NCBI GenBank assembly: GCA_003864495.1
Contig: ML133478.1
Location: 1,539,606 to 1,603,605 of the forward strand
Direction of reading: 5' to 3'
Origin: Nemopilema nomurai
Lineage: Eukaryota; Cnidaria; Scyphozoa; Rhizostomeae; Rhizostomatidae
Length of the DNA stretch: 64,000 bases
The notes below the pieces were generated by a model. It was not told the DNA's origin, did not search any database, and worked only from the letters and a program-made list of their open reading frames with translations. Shown piece after piece: positions 37,501 through 49,196 of this stretch. The position numbers and the translations under genes are program-made. The first letter of the stretch is position 1; each line of letters starts with the position of its first letter.

Positions 37501-40500
37501 AAGAGCAGAATAATAACTTTGTTACTGCAAGGCCCTCTTCATTTCATCAATTTTAACTTGCAAAGTCCTGATGCAGACAGTTTTAGTTTTCCATGCTTTT
37601 CATTCTACTTTGGTTTTCATTGTGCTCGTTAGCTACCCTGAAAATCGTCTGTAGCCTTGAGGCTGTGTGTCTCTCACTGGGTGCAACAGGGCCTCCAACG
37701 TAGGGGGCTTGGGGGGGGGGGGTACATGACACCCTCACTTTTTTATAAAAAAATAGAGCTTTTTTTAAACATCCTTTGTTATGATTTTTGAAATCCCCCT
37801 CTACCCCACCACTTACCAACCCGCTACAGAGCCCATGTGCAAGGATTTAAGTTTCTCTCAGTGGGTGTGAGAATGGCTCAGTTGTTAGAAGTGCTTGCTA
37901 CGGACCTAAGGGTGGTGTAGCTATCACCCAGAGTGAGGAGAGTCGCCAGCTTTCTGTAATTCCAGGCATAAGGAATCACAGGGTGTGGTCACATCAAGAG
38001 GAAGGACCAGGACACTGCTTGATTAGCTTAAGCTTCTCAGTGTCCTTAAATTTTCCTTCTGATGCTAGGTAGAAATAGGTACTATATCAACAATTAAAGG
38101 TCAGTTGGTCAATTCTGATAAATTTAGTAGACAGCTGCAAGCTGCTTAATTATAGTTATATTCTTCTGACTTAATATTCAATTATCACCAATTCTTCTGT
38201 GTTTTAGGTGGGCTGTGTGATTTGATATTTTGCTTCTTTGATCCAATTGGCCAGGCACTCTGCAAGCGGACATTAAACATTGTTGGTTGGTATAACTTTT
38301 AAATTAAGTGTGCTTTTCCTATTGATAGACTAATTGAGAATCATAAGCCTTTGTCTAGGAAAGGTTCTACACAAGGCTAACTTTAATGAAGTAAAAACAT
38401 AGTTCATGTTGCTGTTGAATACCATGCAGGGTCTTATGTTGATCAAAGAAATGAAAAAGTCATTTTGATGCTTTGTAAATATTATGGTTTATCTGCTTTG
38501 CTCACAGGTGCATTACGTCATGAGTATCAAAACCCTAGGACTCTGTGAAGCTCTAAATAGGCCTAACCATAAGCAAGCCCTGAAACAACCAGTAACTTGT
38601 ATAACTTCTGAAGCTTTCGTTTCTACTCCTTGATGATTATTTCTAATGTCCTATGTCTTTGTTTTCTATTAAAGAGCGCTTGAACGAGCATGACTCCGAC
38701 AAGATCAAATTCTTTCTGAGCAAAGCAGATACTGCTGGCACAGAAAGTGATCGCCAGAGAGTGCTGATGCAAATAACGCAGGAGCTTTGCAAACGGCCCG
38801 GGCTGAACAAGTGTGGATTTGACATGCCCACCATTTATATTCCGTCCATGACAGATAGGGTAAGAGACCTCTTTATACCAGATTTGTGAAATACCTTTGT
38901 GTATTGTATGATATGCTGCACACCTAATTTTGTTGTTATTCGGAGGATCGATCGACAGATTACTGGCTTTGTTAATCAGAAATTATGTTTGTGTAAGCTT
39001 GATACCATGGAGAGGCACCGGCTTAACTATGGTAACAATCACTTTACGATTTAATATATTAATCTGTGTTCATACCATTGCTACAATATGAATTTATTTC
39101 TTAGTTTGTATTTATACCTTAATTGTAACACGATTGTCTTCATTTATTTTTATTCATACCAAAGCTGTAATTCAATTTTATTAATTTGTATTTATGCCAT
39201 AGCTGTAATGCGATGTTACCTGTTTATCTGTGTTCATACCATGGCTATTATATGATTTTATATTTCTTAGTTTGTATTTATACTATAGCTGTAATACCAG
39301 AAATCTGTCATCTTGAAATACCGTGAAGTTTCTCTTAGATCATCTTGAACTAGTTATGATTGTCTTATGATTGTCTTGCCGTCTTACAGCCTCGTTGTGA
39401 GAACAACATTGATACTGTCTGCAAAGCCATTGAGAAGACCATCAACCTGACCATCCAGAACACTCTGAACACCTTAGAAAAGGACTGTTTTGCGATAACA
39501 ACAAAGATCAATGAAATTATTGAAGAAGACACGTACGTACCGCTTCGTTTCGTTTTGTACTTTTCTGTCAAGGAACACTTAGAATACCAAATTCCAAGTA
39601 CTGTTCTGTCAAGGAACATTTTCCGAAGTATTTTGTAGTTTATGAAATAAAGAGAGTTGCTGAAAGTAAATGCATTGCGTGACTTCCCTTTCCCACTGCC
39701 TACTTGAAGAGCCGAACTGAAGCTATAATAAACGGAGGAAACTGCAACCTCGCGTTATGTTCCGGTGCTCCTACCAGTGCCTAATATAAACTTGATTCGA
39801 TTGTTTCATTTACTTAAAGGATGGTTTTATTGGTGTTTTTTATACATTCTTGTCGTATCTTTCCAGGAGAGCATGGGAGCACAATGTAAAGACGAAGATG
39901 TTCAGCTGGTTTATTTTCTTGGTGTCAATAGTCCTAGCCTGTTTTGCTGGCTTTAGCTTTCTTGCCGACACGGTGCAATTTGATGACCAATTCAAACCTT
40001 ATTTGGTAGGGTGCTCTAATCTCTTCTATCAAGCAAAGCAACAATATTTCGTTTTCGTTTCCCCTTAAGTGACTGTGGCCTTTGAAGATACCCACACTCA
40101 TAACTAACCGCTTGTTTTAAACCTTTTCGCAGATTGCTCAAGATTTCATCTTGCAGAGACATTTTAAACTGATGTATCATATTACGATCAATATTGCGAT
40201 CAAAGCAATGAAATCGTGTTGACAAAAGTCCAGAACATTTTCTTACGTGGTGGATTTGCTTTGATTCAGATTGTGTTGTCATTGTACTAATTGGTCTTCT
40301 AGGACAATATTGACAAGTTCTGGTCAACGATACCAACATCGTATCAATATCGTGGCAAAGTAGCAATTCTAATTCTGGCATTCATCTTGTTTCTGCTCTC
40401 AAGATTCTGGTCCCGGTAAGCCAGTCAATTTGAGGACATATTAAACACATCTCAAGTTGTATCGGCACAAGTTGATGTTAACTTCCAAGGCCGCTCTCTT

Positions 40501-41625
40501 TCTCATTTCAATAGAACACGATACCTAGATATTGAAGTCGGGTTGGACGGTTATGACAAAGAGCTAGCTTGCATCCGATAAAGCTTCTTGTCTGGTTGTT
40601 TATCAAGTAACACGCAGGATTTGAGAAGTAACTATATATCAAAATTGTTTTACCAGGTTAGACTTGCCCGGGGTATACATACGAGCTGGACGCACAATCA
40701 ATGATTTGTTTGTACTATCCAGTCAGATCCTTGGCTTGTATGATCTCTAGACGGGTAAATCATAAGTTGTTTTTAATTAAAGGCTGTGTACAGCCATTGT
40801 TGGTTAGTTAGTTTAAAGGCTGCATTTATCGATGTTTTTGGGTTTTTTCTTGTAGAAGTAAGACAAGGCTGTCAAGAAGACAGAAAAAGAGGCTAGAGGA
40901 GCAGAGAAGCTACGTTATGTCTCATGTAAAGCCAAAGAAGGTACTGCCTTTCTTATTTGGTATTAAATGTTAACATCAACTATGAATTCAGCCTCGTTCA
41001 AGGCGTAGCTATAAAACCGAACAGACCTGTTAATACTACTATTATGGAATGCCTGTTCCAGCAGCTGCATGGATTGTTGCCTAGTTAAAAGCCGGTACGA
41101 AATTTTAGAAATTCGCGTATTTGAGCAAATGTTACGTGGTGCAAAGGTTTTTAATTGTGGGCTGACAGCTTTTGCTGCATTTTTGTCGTTATACTTGAAT
41201 ATCCAAAAAATATATTTCCACTGTTCCTCGCCTTTTGGGAGTTGTTTATTGATAGAATTTTGAGTATTGTGTCTTCAGTTTCTTATTGTGCATCGTGTTA
41301 GGAATATATGCTGCTCCTTTCTTGTTCTCGACTTACAATATTAACTTACCTTGCCAGTTCTGACATGCTCCTTTCCTTGATGGTAACCAAAGGTGGAACT
41401 GGAGCTATCGGAAATTTTGTCATTAATCACGTTTTTTAGCAATACATCCTCCTAAGACAAGTCAACGAGTCCAAAAGTGTCAGGAGCATAAATGCGAATC
41501 CCTGTCATATTTATCTGAGTGAATGATCGCTGTTGTTCACGCTTTTTCTAAGCCTTATTCGTATGTTGCAGGAACAACTGTACTCAAAGTACTTGAAACA
41601 AAGTGTTGCTGACCACGACTTATGA
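34568..41625 (+). CDS. Membrane-anchored dynamin-superfamily GTPase (sarcalumenin/EHD-like)
   Basis: Exons: 34568-34694, 35326-35437, 35780-35873, 36287-36341, 36859-36999, 38208-38285, 38675-38859, 39390-39532, 39867-40005, 40303-40415, 40856-40940, 41572-41625; 1326 nt, 441 aa. The G domain has GNHSAGKSS (P-loop), a TQGFTF switch, DTPG and SKAD. The blocks NWYVEEHVQKTGVAIETQ, RESLTGNATFHLFPHF and PFDVNKSI are of the sarcalumenin/EHD type. Two hydrophobic segments follow in exons 9 and 10 (SWFIFLVSIVLACFAGF and VAILILAFILFLLS), then a basic, coiled tail ending KPKKEQLYSKYL. No EH domain is present. This suggests a membrane-remodelling or luminal GTPase fixed by a C-terminal hairpin; the organelle is unknown. 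The exon 1 donor (AGAG|GTTTAA) is weak and was set by reading phase. Confidence 0.85.
35243..35269. repeat. (TA)n microsatellite
   Basis: An almost perfect TA run in GTPase intron 1. Comparable runs lie at 36642-36661 in intron 4 of the same gene and at 62268-62285 near the right end of the window. Confidence 0.9.
35932..36146. repeat. 101-bp tandem duplication in GTPase intron 3
   Basis: Two near-identical copies with a period of 101 bases, containing ATTGTTGATTCAATAAAGG and TTGATCATCTATGCC, are followed by the start of a third copy (TTTAAATTTCTT). I count only a handful of differences between copies. No coding content. Confidence 0.9.
37600..37830. other. G-tract region in GTPase intron 5, possible old DNA transposon
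   Basis: A run of 12 G at 37711-37722 follows GGGCCTCCAACGTAGGGGG, and the right side ends in CCCCTCTACCCC and CCCGCTACAGAG. The layout resembles the hAT remnants elsewhere in the window, but no target duplication or clean terminal repeats were found. Confidence 0.25.
39040..39300. repeat. Degenerate minisatellite in GTPase intron 7
   Basis: About five diverged units of roughly 45-60 bases repeat the words TTTGTATTTATACC, ATAGCTGTAAT and CTGTGTTCATACCATTGCT in order. Old and decayed. Confidence 0.6.
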
Positions 41626-43808
41626 AGCATTTAAACAAGCTAGAAACTAAATAGGAGAGTTGTCGCCCAGATCATACTTGGTCAATGGACAGAAAGGTCG
41701 CTGCACCGAAAATAATCGATTGATGATTTGCCACAGATTTCAAGAAAATGTTTGACCTTTTTTCTTTCTTACCTAAAAACTATTCGCAGATATTTCCTTC
41801 AAAAATTATAATTTTTATGATCGTTGTATTACTTGTGAAATTGAAGAGAGCTTTCGTCGGGGTTGCCTTCTGTGTTTATAAAGAAGACGCAAATGAATTT
41901 ATAAAGCTGGTTAGATAAGTGAAGTAGACAATAAGTGCTTGGAAGTACTTTTTTGTTATATGCCTGTAGTCTCTATCGAACTTGGACCTCAAAGTGTTGC
42001 AAGAAATAGTTCTTTTGTGGTTTATCTCCATGGTGGATCTGCACTGGACGAATTTTCTAGACGATTGTCCACTTCTACGATCGCCTAAATTTTGCCATGA
42101 AAATTATCGCACCAAGCACCAAAACAGAGATAACAGCGGTCTCGTCTCAAACGTACATACAATACTTGCTTTTTCGAAGGAAGCTTGTGCTATTAAGATT
42201 CCATGCATACCCTTTCTCGCTCCTGCATTTTATAGTTGTTGTGACTAGTGTCCAAAAGGCACTTGAACTCCCTTTAGTCCTTGCGAAATCATTTCCTTGT
42301 CGATGGGGTCAGGGCTGTCCACAGTAAACGACCCCTCCATTGCCAACTTGTGGTTGCGATTGTAGATACTTGGAAGCAAGTAAGGACCCACCGTTTGTGG
42401 AAGTGGAATTTTTCTTCGGTCTGTCCACGCTGCGAGTACACCTCATCGGAAGTCATTTTGATCCACGCTGTCTAAGCTCACTGAGGTTCTATTGGCTAAA
42501 GGTGTGACGATCGTTAGATGATGATGCGCTTTACTCAGTTCTACCTTTCTTAAGGATTATATTTTCTTCTTGACGATGCGATACTGCGCACGTGTAGTGT
42601 TCAATCGTCTTCAAAATCGTCGAATGGAGATCAGGCTTGAGAAATTCTGGAGTTCTGCAGTTCATGTGTTCAGCATGATTAGTATAATAGGCGTACATTC
42701 AATTGCAATATAGCGGTGTGATTATTTTTTGTCAGATGTGTCGGTTTCTACTAGCGCAGCTATGACCGACGTTGCTATGCAAGTCATTAAAATCTATGGT
42801 ATGACCCCAGATCTGGGACTGTACTCCCCCCCCCCCCCCCCCCAATCTTATATCTGTAGGCGCAATCAATGTTTCGTCGACACATGGGGAAATTCTTCGA
42901 CTTTTTGCTCTGTTTTTCTTTCGGCGCATTTTCAATAAAATTCGTGAAAATATAACATAGAAATTTACTATAAAGGAAATATAGGCCTTAATGCTATGGC
43001 TCTCTGATATCACCGGAAAAGTCTGTAATAATGTGTTATTTGGTTTTAAGAGGGCAGAAGAATGCCAGGTTATCTTGCTTTACCCTCAAACACTTTCAAA
43101 GGTCATACACTGAATGGTACAGATTTATGACATGTAAGAGCTCAAGGGAACAATTGGTATAGCAAAGAATTCAAACAGAATACACCCTATTATCGGGGCA
43201 AATCTCAAATTTGTACCCATCCCCCCTAAAAGAATTTTTCTTAGCCCCCGCCCTATGTTTTGTCCAAAGTCAATGAAAGTCACCGGAGGTGTAGATGCAC
43301 ACGGTTTCATTCTTGCGGTGCAAATCTAGATCGCCTAGATATTACCCACGCTGCATTTACTCATTTTGTTTTGATAAATTCCTCCATGAATTCACTTTGT
43401 AGAATGAACAAGAACCGGCCTAATTTTAAATTTTCTGATATTTTGTCAGTTTTCCTGTTGGAAAAGATCGTAAAAAGTGTACCATGGACAAATATGCCGG
43501 TGATTAATTTTTTGTTGGCTTATAAAGGGAACGCATGCAAACCACGCCCACCTAAAAAAGCTATGGGTTCCACTCACTAGTGGTTTCACTAGTGGGTTTG
43601 TGCGGCACCTTTTAAAAACATGTGCCACCTTAAAGCTCATGCGCCATCATGGATTTAGATTAGCGTCTTGTGTACCTGGAAGTTAGACGTACAACGGAAG
43701 CTGTTTTATACTGAAAATTAACTATTGATGGTTGAATATCACACATGGAGCTCGGAATTTGATGCGTTAAGAAGGCAAATTGCAATCAAAGGCATAGACG
43801 TGTAGAAG
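41626..43808. other. Intergenic region between GTPase and HSCB
   Basis: No gene recognised. Several open frames of 60-106 codons occur, but none has similarity or coding character I can defend. It contains a run of 18 C at 42826-42843. The right end should hold the HSCB promoter. Confidence 0.4.
42826..42843. repeat. Poly(C) tract, 18 bases
   Basis: An uninterrupted run of 18 C in an AT-rich context between genes. No transposon ends were recognised around it. Confidence 0.95.
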
Positions 43809-46800
43809 ATGCACACAAATCGAGTGCAGGCAATGCTTTGTCCAGCGAGACCCATGCAAACATCTTGGCTCGCGCGAATTCTCAAACGTTTCTCGTCCCA
43901 ACAGCTCACTCCTCTCAACAAAGCCTCGAAGCAACGTCACTCTAGGCTTGTGCGTTGTGAGCAATATAGACTATTTAGTTGTTTTCGTAAGGAAAGTTGC
44001 TGTGACTACTTCGGACATATACGAGCTAACAAATATTTACTTGGAGGAAGGTCAATGTGTGGCATTGTAAACCCGAACAGAATTTGCTGGAGTTGCAATA
44101 AAAAGCTTGGTGCTGAAATTTTTTTCTGCGATTTATGTAAAAAGATACAGCCTCCATTGAATGAACTGTCATTCTTTCAAATTTTTGGAAGGTGAGTGGT
44201 CGTTGTATGCTACCAACTGATTGACAGCTGCCCCAGGCCCGATGCCCCCAAAAATTCGCAAATCGTGCTACCGTGTTATATAATTTTCAAGTTGGACTTC
44301 TTCCTTCATAAAGCATTGGGAAAGTTTCTTGCTGACAGTGACAACTTAGTGATAATGCTCTGACATCTTGAGCATATATATATATTTAACATACATCACA
44401 GCAGTACCTCCGATGAGATTAGAAATGGTGGGGGAGGGGGTATGGTTAACTTTGCTGGAAAAGTTTTACGAAAAGGGGAATTAACAAAAGAGCAGAATTA
44501 TTTCATAAATATTTTGTGTCCTTACACTACCATTGAAGAATTTTATTTGATGGTCCCCCAGTTTCCGTATCCTAGAGTTGCCACCACTCCTTCCATGGGG
44601 AGCAGTCATTGTGTTGCTCCATAATTAGTTTCAGTCTGAATAATTTCTTATTTAGTAACTATACTACTATTTATTACTTATTTACAAGTTTTTAAAAAAC
44701 AGGAGTAATGTGAAGTTTTAATTATCAATTGTGAAGAAAAGCAGAATATTGTTTCACTTAAGGACAGCTTTGGCAATTTAATTATATGGCTGTCTTTGCC
44801 ATGATTTTAAAATCATTCATTTCGTAACTAATTTTTCTTCTGATTTTTAGTACACAGACATACAATGTAAGTGTGCAAGATATAAGCATTCGATACAGAG
44901 AACTGCAATCAATGATACATCCAGACAAGTTTGGTAACTCATTAGAGGTATGGAGTATAAGTAAACATGTTTGTAATGTGTACTTGGCACTTGCAATGTG
45001 GACATGATCTTGTAGTGACTCCTTTGTCTACTTTCCATTGTCACACCATGTCATGCTGACACATCTTTTCTCGCTCCCCAGCCTAGACTTTTCCATCCTC
45101 ATTACATCACCATTTCATCATCCTCCGCTCATCCCTCGTCAGCAAATTTATTTTTTAGAAAAGTAGTATAAATATAATTGTAAAGTGAGTCAGAGTCAGT
45201 CAGGAACAGAGCTACAGAAAACAACAGACAATGCGCCGTCTCTCTCCCTCTCTCGGCCTGGCTCCGTGTTCTCTGCATGTTAAATAAGACAACTTTGGCT
45301 GGGATCGTCCATAGAGGTTGAGCAACGCAGTCGGTAGAAATCCATCACAACTCGTTTCTATAATCTGTCTTCTATTTTTGAAGACAAAACCTTGTAGGCA
45401 GAATATGACATATTAGCTAATCAGGTTAAAGTTACTCTATGTGGACAGAAATGCAGATGCAGGTATCCAAATTACATGTTAACATCTTGTTTGGCTATCA
45501 AGTTGTATTTGCATAAGGATTGCTACCAGCATTGGTTTGCATCTGGTCAGAACAAAGGAGTTCAAACAACACAAGAAGAATAATAGATGTGTATTTTGCT
45601 GCCCTTTAATCATCACTTCAAAGTAATGCAAGGAGTGTACTAAGTAAACTACTGTTCTGTATCACCATAATCTTAAGCAATGTGCCCAATTGATAGCAGT
45701 AAGCTTATTATGAAATAGCTAGCTAATAGCATAATGGATTGCATTTGACCTAGAAGATCTTTGTTTTGGGTTGGGTTTAAATTGGTCTATGAACATTAAG
45801 CCTTATAAAAGTCTGGAAAACTCATTTTGATAAAATGATGTTTCTTTTGGTAGCTATAATATATACATTGTTTAATCATCACATTAAATTCAAATGAATC
45901 ATCAGCAAAGTTTTAATCCAACAATGTTGACTAAAACACAGGAGATATTTTGGCATTTCACACATTTTTTTTAGGAGGAGCGTCATTATTCTGCAGAACA
46001 ATCAGCTCTAATAAACAAAGCATACAATATTCTTATTGATCCATTATCAAGAGCAGTTTATTTGGTATGTTCAATTTGTTTTTGCTAAAATTTTACTGAC
46101 ATTTTTTTGTAATGAAACTACTTAATTCTTCAAATGATCTTTTGATTATTGTTGTTAAAATGCACTGGCTTTTTCCTCAACTCTAGTATCAGTTGATTAA
46201 ATGCAAAGGAGCAGGCCTGAATGGTAGGTAAGGCTTTTTATCAATCCATGTAGATTAATGTGTTGGTCAAGTTCCCACTGTTGCAGCTTATATCAACTTT
46301 GGGACTGGTAGTAAATTTTGAATTACGTTTGTTTTCCTTTTCTTAGCTGGCACTGAATGGTACTGAGATTGGTGAGGAAAACACTGTTGCAGAAACAGAT
46401 TTTCTGATGGAGGTCATGGAAATCAATGAGAGGCTGAGTGAAGTGAAGACACTGAAGGATCTAGATAATATCAGGAAGATTAATAATGGTACTGAATAAT
46501 TATTTTTTGTGCTTCTTATATACTCACTTTTGCTGAACTAAACTCATTTCTACTTTCAAGCATTTCCATTTTCAAAACAATTATTGTTTGCCTGCTAGAA
46601 ATGTAAAGAACAGATTGATCTTTTCATGAAAAGATGAATGCAAAATATTCTTCGGCATTTTTTGGATATCAATGGTACTTCCCAGCAAAACAAACTCAGA
46701 ATAAGGTTGTAGCATGATAATGATCTTGAACCAAGCATTTAGAAGTTTTAAATGTACATTTTTCAAATGGGGTTAAGTTAAAGCAAATAATTACTTGAGT

Positions 46801-47716
46801 AATTGCACAAACTACAGTTGGTTGCTGCTACTGGGTAAGACTTAGGAAGACTGATTTCCAATTCAATTTTTAATCATGTTACCTAGGATGACATTCATCT
46901 ATTTACCCTAGTTATTTTCCTGCCTTTTGAAGACTCATATACCCCTTCATTCAATCCATCACAAGTTATCACAACCCCTATTGTAACATTTTAATCTTTT
47001 CACTGACCCATGCTTTATTATACTTGAGTCTCAGGATTTTTGCAAGTTTTGTAACAGTCTTATTAGCCTGACAATTTTTGTATTCCTCTGCTACAAACAA
47101 TCATTTTATAGCATTCCACAAATTTTGAATGATTCTCTGTGGTCAAGTAGAACATAGTGTAACTAATAAAGCTTCTTCACTATTTATTGATGTCATGATT
47201 AAGAATATACCTTTATGTGATAATCTGCATATTATGAAATTTAAATGTTGTCCATAGCTTTAGTGAATGAATTTTCAGCGTGAATTTTAGTGTAATTTTT
47301 CTCCTTCATAGATGCAATTGACAAGTGCATTCAGAACCTTTTCCTATCTTTTGAAAAATGTAAGTACATTGAGGATATTAAAACTTACTGAAACATTGAA
47401 ATGTTGAAATTTATGTTTCTACAAATAATTGATCATTTAAGTGTTGAGTGTTGACTGATAATTGAAAATCATATATAGGGTTAGCCAGAAGGGGGAATCC
47501 TTTCCTCTTTTTTAGAGAGCCAAATATATTTCATTGCATGGCAAAATCAGATAATTCTTTTGAAACAAGGTATTTTTGTATTTTTAACAAGATTATATGT
47601 CTTGATACCTTTTCACAGGTGATTTCACTGCTGCTAAAGAGTGGACAATAAAATTCAGGTACTATCGAAACATTTTAGAAATAGTCAAGGAGAAGACATT
47701 GGAAATCGAGCAATGA
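43809..47716 (+). CDS. HSCB: Mitochondrial Fe-S cluster co-chaperone HscB (J-protein)
   Basis: J-domain protein that brings the ISCU scaffold to the mitochondrial Hsp70 for Fe-S cluster transfer. Exons: 43809-44191, 44851-44947, 45975-46064, 46347-46488, 47312-47359, 47619-47716; 858 nt, 285 aa. The N-terminus is basic and amphipathic (SWLARILKRFSSQQL), fitting a mitochondrial presequence. Next come the animal-type zinc-binding cysteines CWSC and FFCDLCKKIQPP. The J domain follows, with HPD in MIHPDKFGNS, then INKAYNILIDPLSRAVYL. Exon 4 continues LALNGTEIG..FLMEVMEINERL, and the end KEWTIKFRYYRNILE is the ISCU-binding three-helix domain. Human HSCB is 235 aa; the surplus lies before the cysteines, and later starts at 43833 or 43854 are possible. 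Intron 2 contains a possible LTR remnant. Confidence 0.9.
45011..45320 (+). mobile_element. Possible LTR and primer-binding region of a retrotransposon
   Basis: Inside HSCB intron 2, a segment from TGTAGTGACT to AAGACA (45011-45291) has LTR features: TG..CA ends, a TATAAATATA box near 45168, then GAGTCAGTCAGGAAC as a plausible transcript start, and a pyrimidine-rich U5. ACTTTGGCTGGGATCGTCC follows immediately, where a primer-binding site would lie. There is no target duplication, second LTR or coding sequence, so this stays tentative. Confidence 0.3.
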
Positions 47717-49196
47717 CAGAATCAAAAGCTCAAACCTAATTCATACTCTGGAATACGTATTAATCACAATGAAAAGTTTTGTAAAAGCTATGATGGTTTG
47801 TTGTACATGAAGTAGGTAGTATGTATATGACTCTAGAAAATGATAGCTGTCAACTTTATTAGTTTCTTGTCATGAATTTTCTACTGCTCTTCAGTCAAAC
47901 TTCTAGTAAATTTGCCTGCATTGCAGTCAAGAATCTAGATATATGTTCCTCCTTTTGTGAAGGATTGAAGCAGAGTAAGGGATTGTTATAGATCAGAGAA
48001 AAAAGGTTGGCCCTACTGCTCAACAATGACAAATAGAAGCATATTGCAAGCATGCTACAGGGAGTGTTTAGCTATTTGAAGCTTCCCTAAGATAGATCTA
48101 GTATAAACATGTTTGAAATAGATAACCAGAAGTCTGATATTAATAGGCTGATATTGGCACATAATTCAATGCCACACGGCCTTAATATGGTTTATATTAA
48201 GAGGTTGGGGGGAGGGGACAAAATGCGTCCCCAAGTTACCATCGAGCCAGCAAGCATTGCATAGTCAACATGTTAAAGATCGTGAGTAGGGAATATTTTG
48301 ATTGGCGATCAAGTGAATAGACGCTGCAATCGTCAGTAGAATTTGATTTGTTGCCGCTATAAGAGTTTTCGCGGAAATTCGTCACTGCTACTAAAAAATA
48401 AATCTTCCTCCGTTTGTTGTGTATTTGATACAAGTTTGTGAGTCGAATTTAACAGATGTTATTAATCCCTTCAATTGTTTTCCAATAATGCAGTCAGTCA
48501 AGCTGTCGACTGTATTTGACCAGAAGGCACCTACACTTGATTTCGTGCCTTGCTTGAAAAGGAAGCGACCTGCATTATATTATAATCACCTTTGAGGATA
48601 GATATTTATCATTTTTTCACCTGCAGCTAAAAAATTGCAAGTGCTTTCTCAGATCTCGGATTTTTCACACAGGTTTTCAATGCAGCTTGATTATCATTGT
48701 TGAAGGCTGCAAAAATTCCCAGAACAGTATAGTGATTAAAAAGGAAGCAAAGCTATTTCTATTTTTGGAATACCTTATAATTGCACACTTTCTATATAAT
48801 TGAAGCTGAGGACTCTGATGTTCGCAACTGATTAATCCGAAGTCTGCTGAAGAAAAGTAAATTCTAAATTTTTTGAAAATTAAAAGATGCGGGTAAGTAG
48901 AATCAGAAAACAGGGGAATGGGAGGGGAAATCAAGCAAAATTATGCGGAGAATTTTTCAATATGAAAGCAGAGAAAACGAAATTCAAGAAAACAATTTGA
49001 TCATCGAATTTCCAATAGCCCATTCACGACCCTGTCGACAGATGATAATCCATAGTGTGATGTAAGGAAGAGTTGAAGTTGAATGTTTTCGAGCTGTTTG
49101 ATTCTATTGAATTCCTGAGATTTCTCTGAAGAGACACAAATGAGTTTCGGGCAGGTGGTTGGATACCCTAAAGTGCTGGTGAGCACCAAACGCGAT
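47717..49196. other. Intergenic region between HSCB and the trefoil-like cluster
   Basis: The left part is HSCB 3' UTR. An 8-bp inverted repeat (CTTAATAT, ATATTAAG) lies at 48181-48201, beside a G-rich stretch. No gene was recognised. Confidence 0.4.

Noticed and set aside
46187..46227. Possible extra HSCB exon between exons 3 and 4, with acceptor, open frame and donor
   Set aside because: It would be 37 or 41 bases and break the frame, while direct joining of exons 3 and 4 matches the family (YL followed by LALNG).
48181..48201. Short inverted repeat downstream of HSCB considered as a terminator hairpin
   Set aside because: Eukaryotic polymerase II genes do not use such hairpins, and the stem is only 8 A/T pairs.
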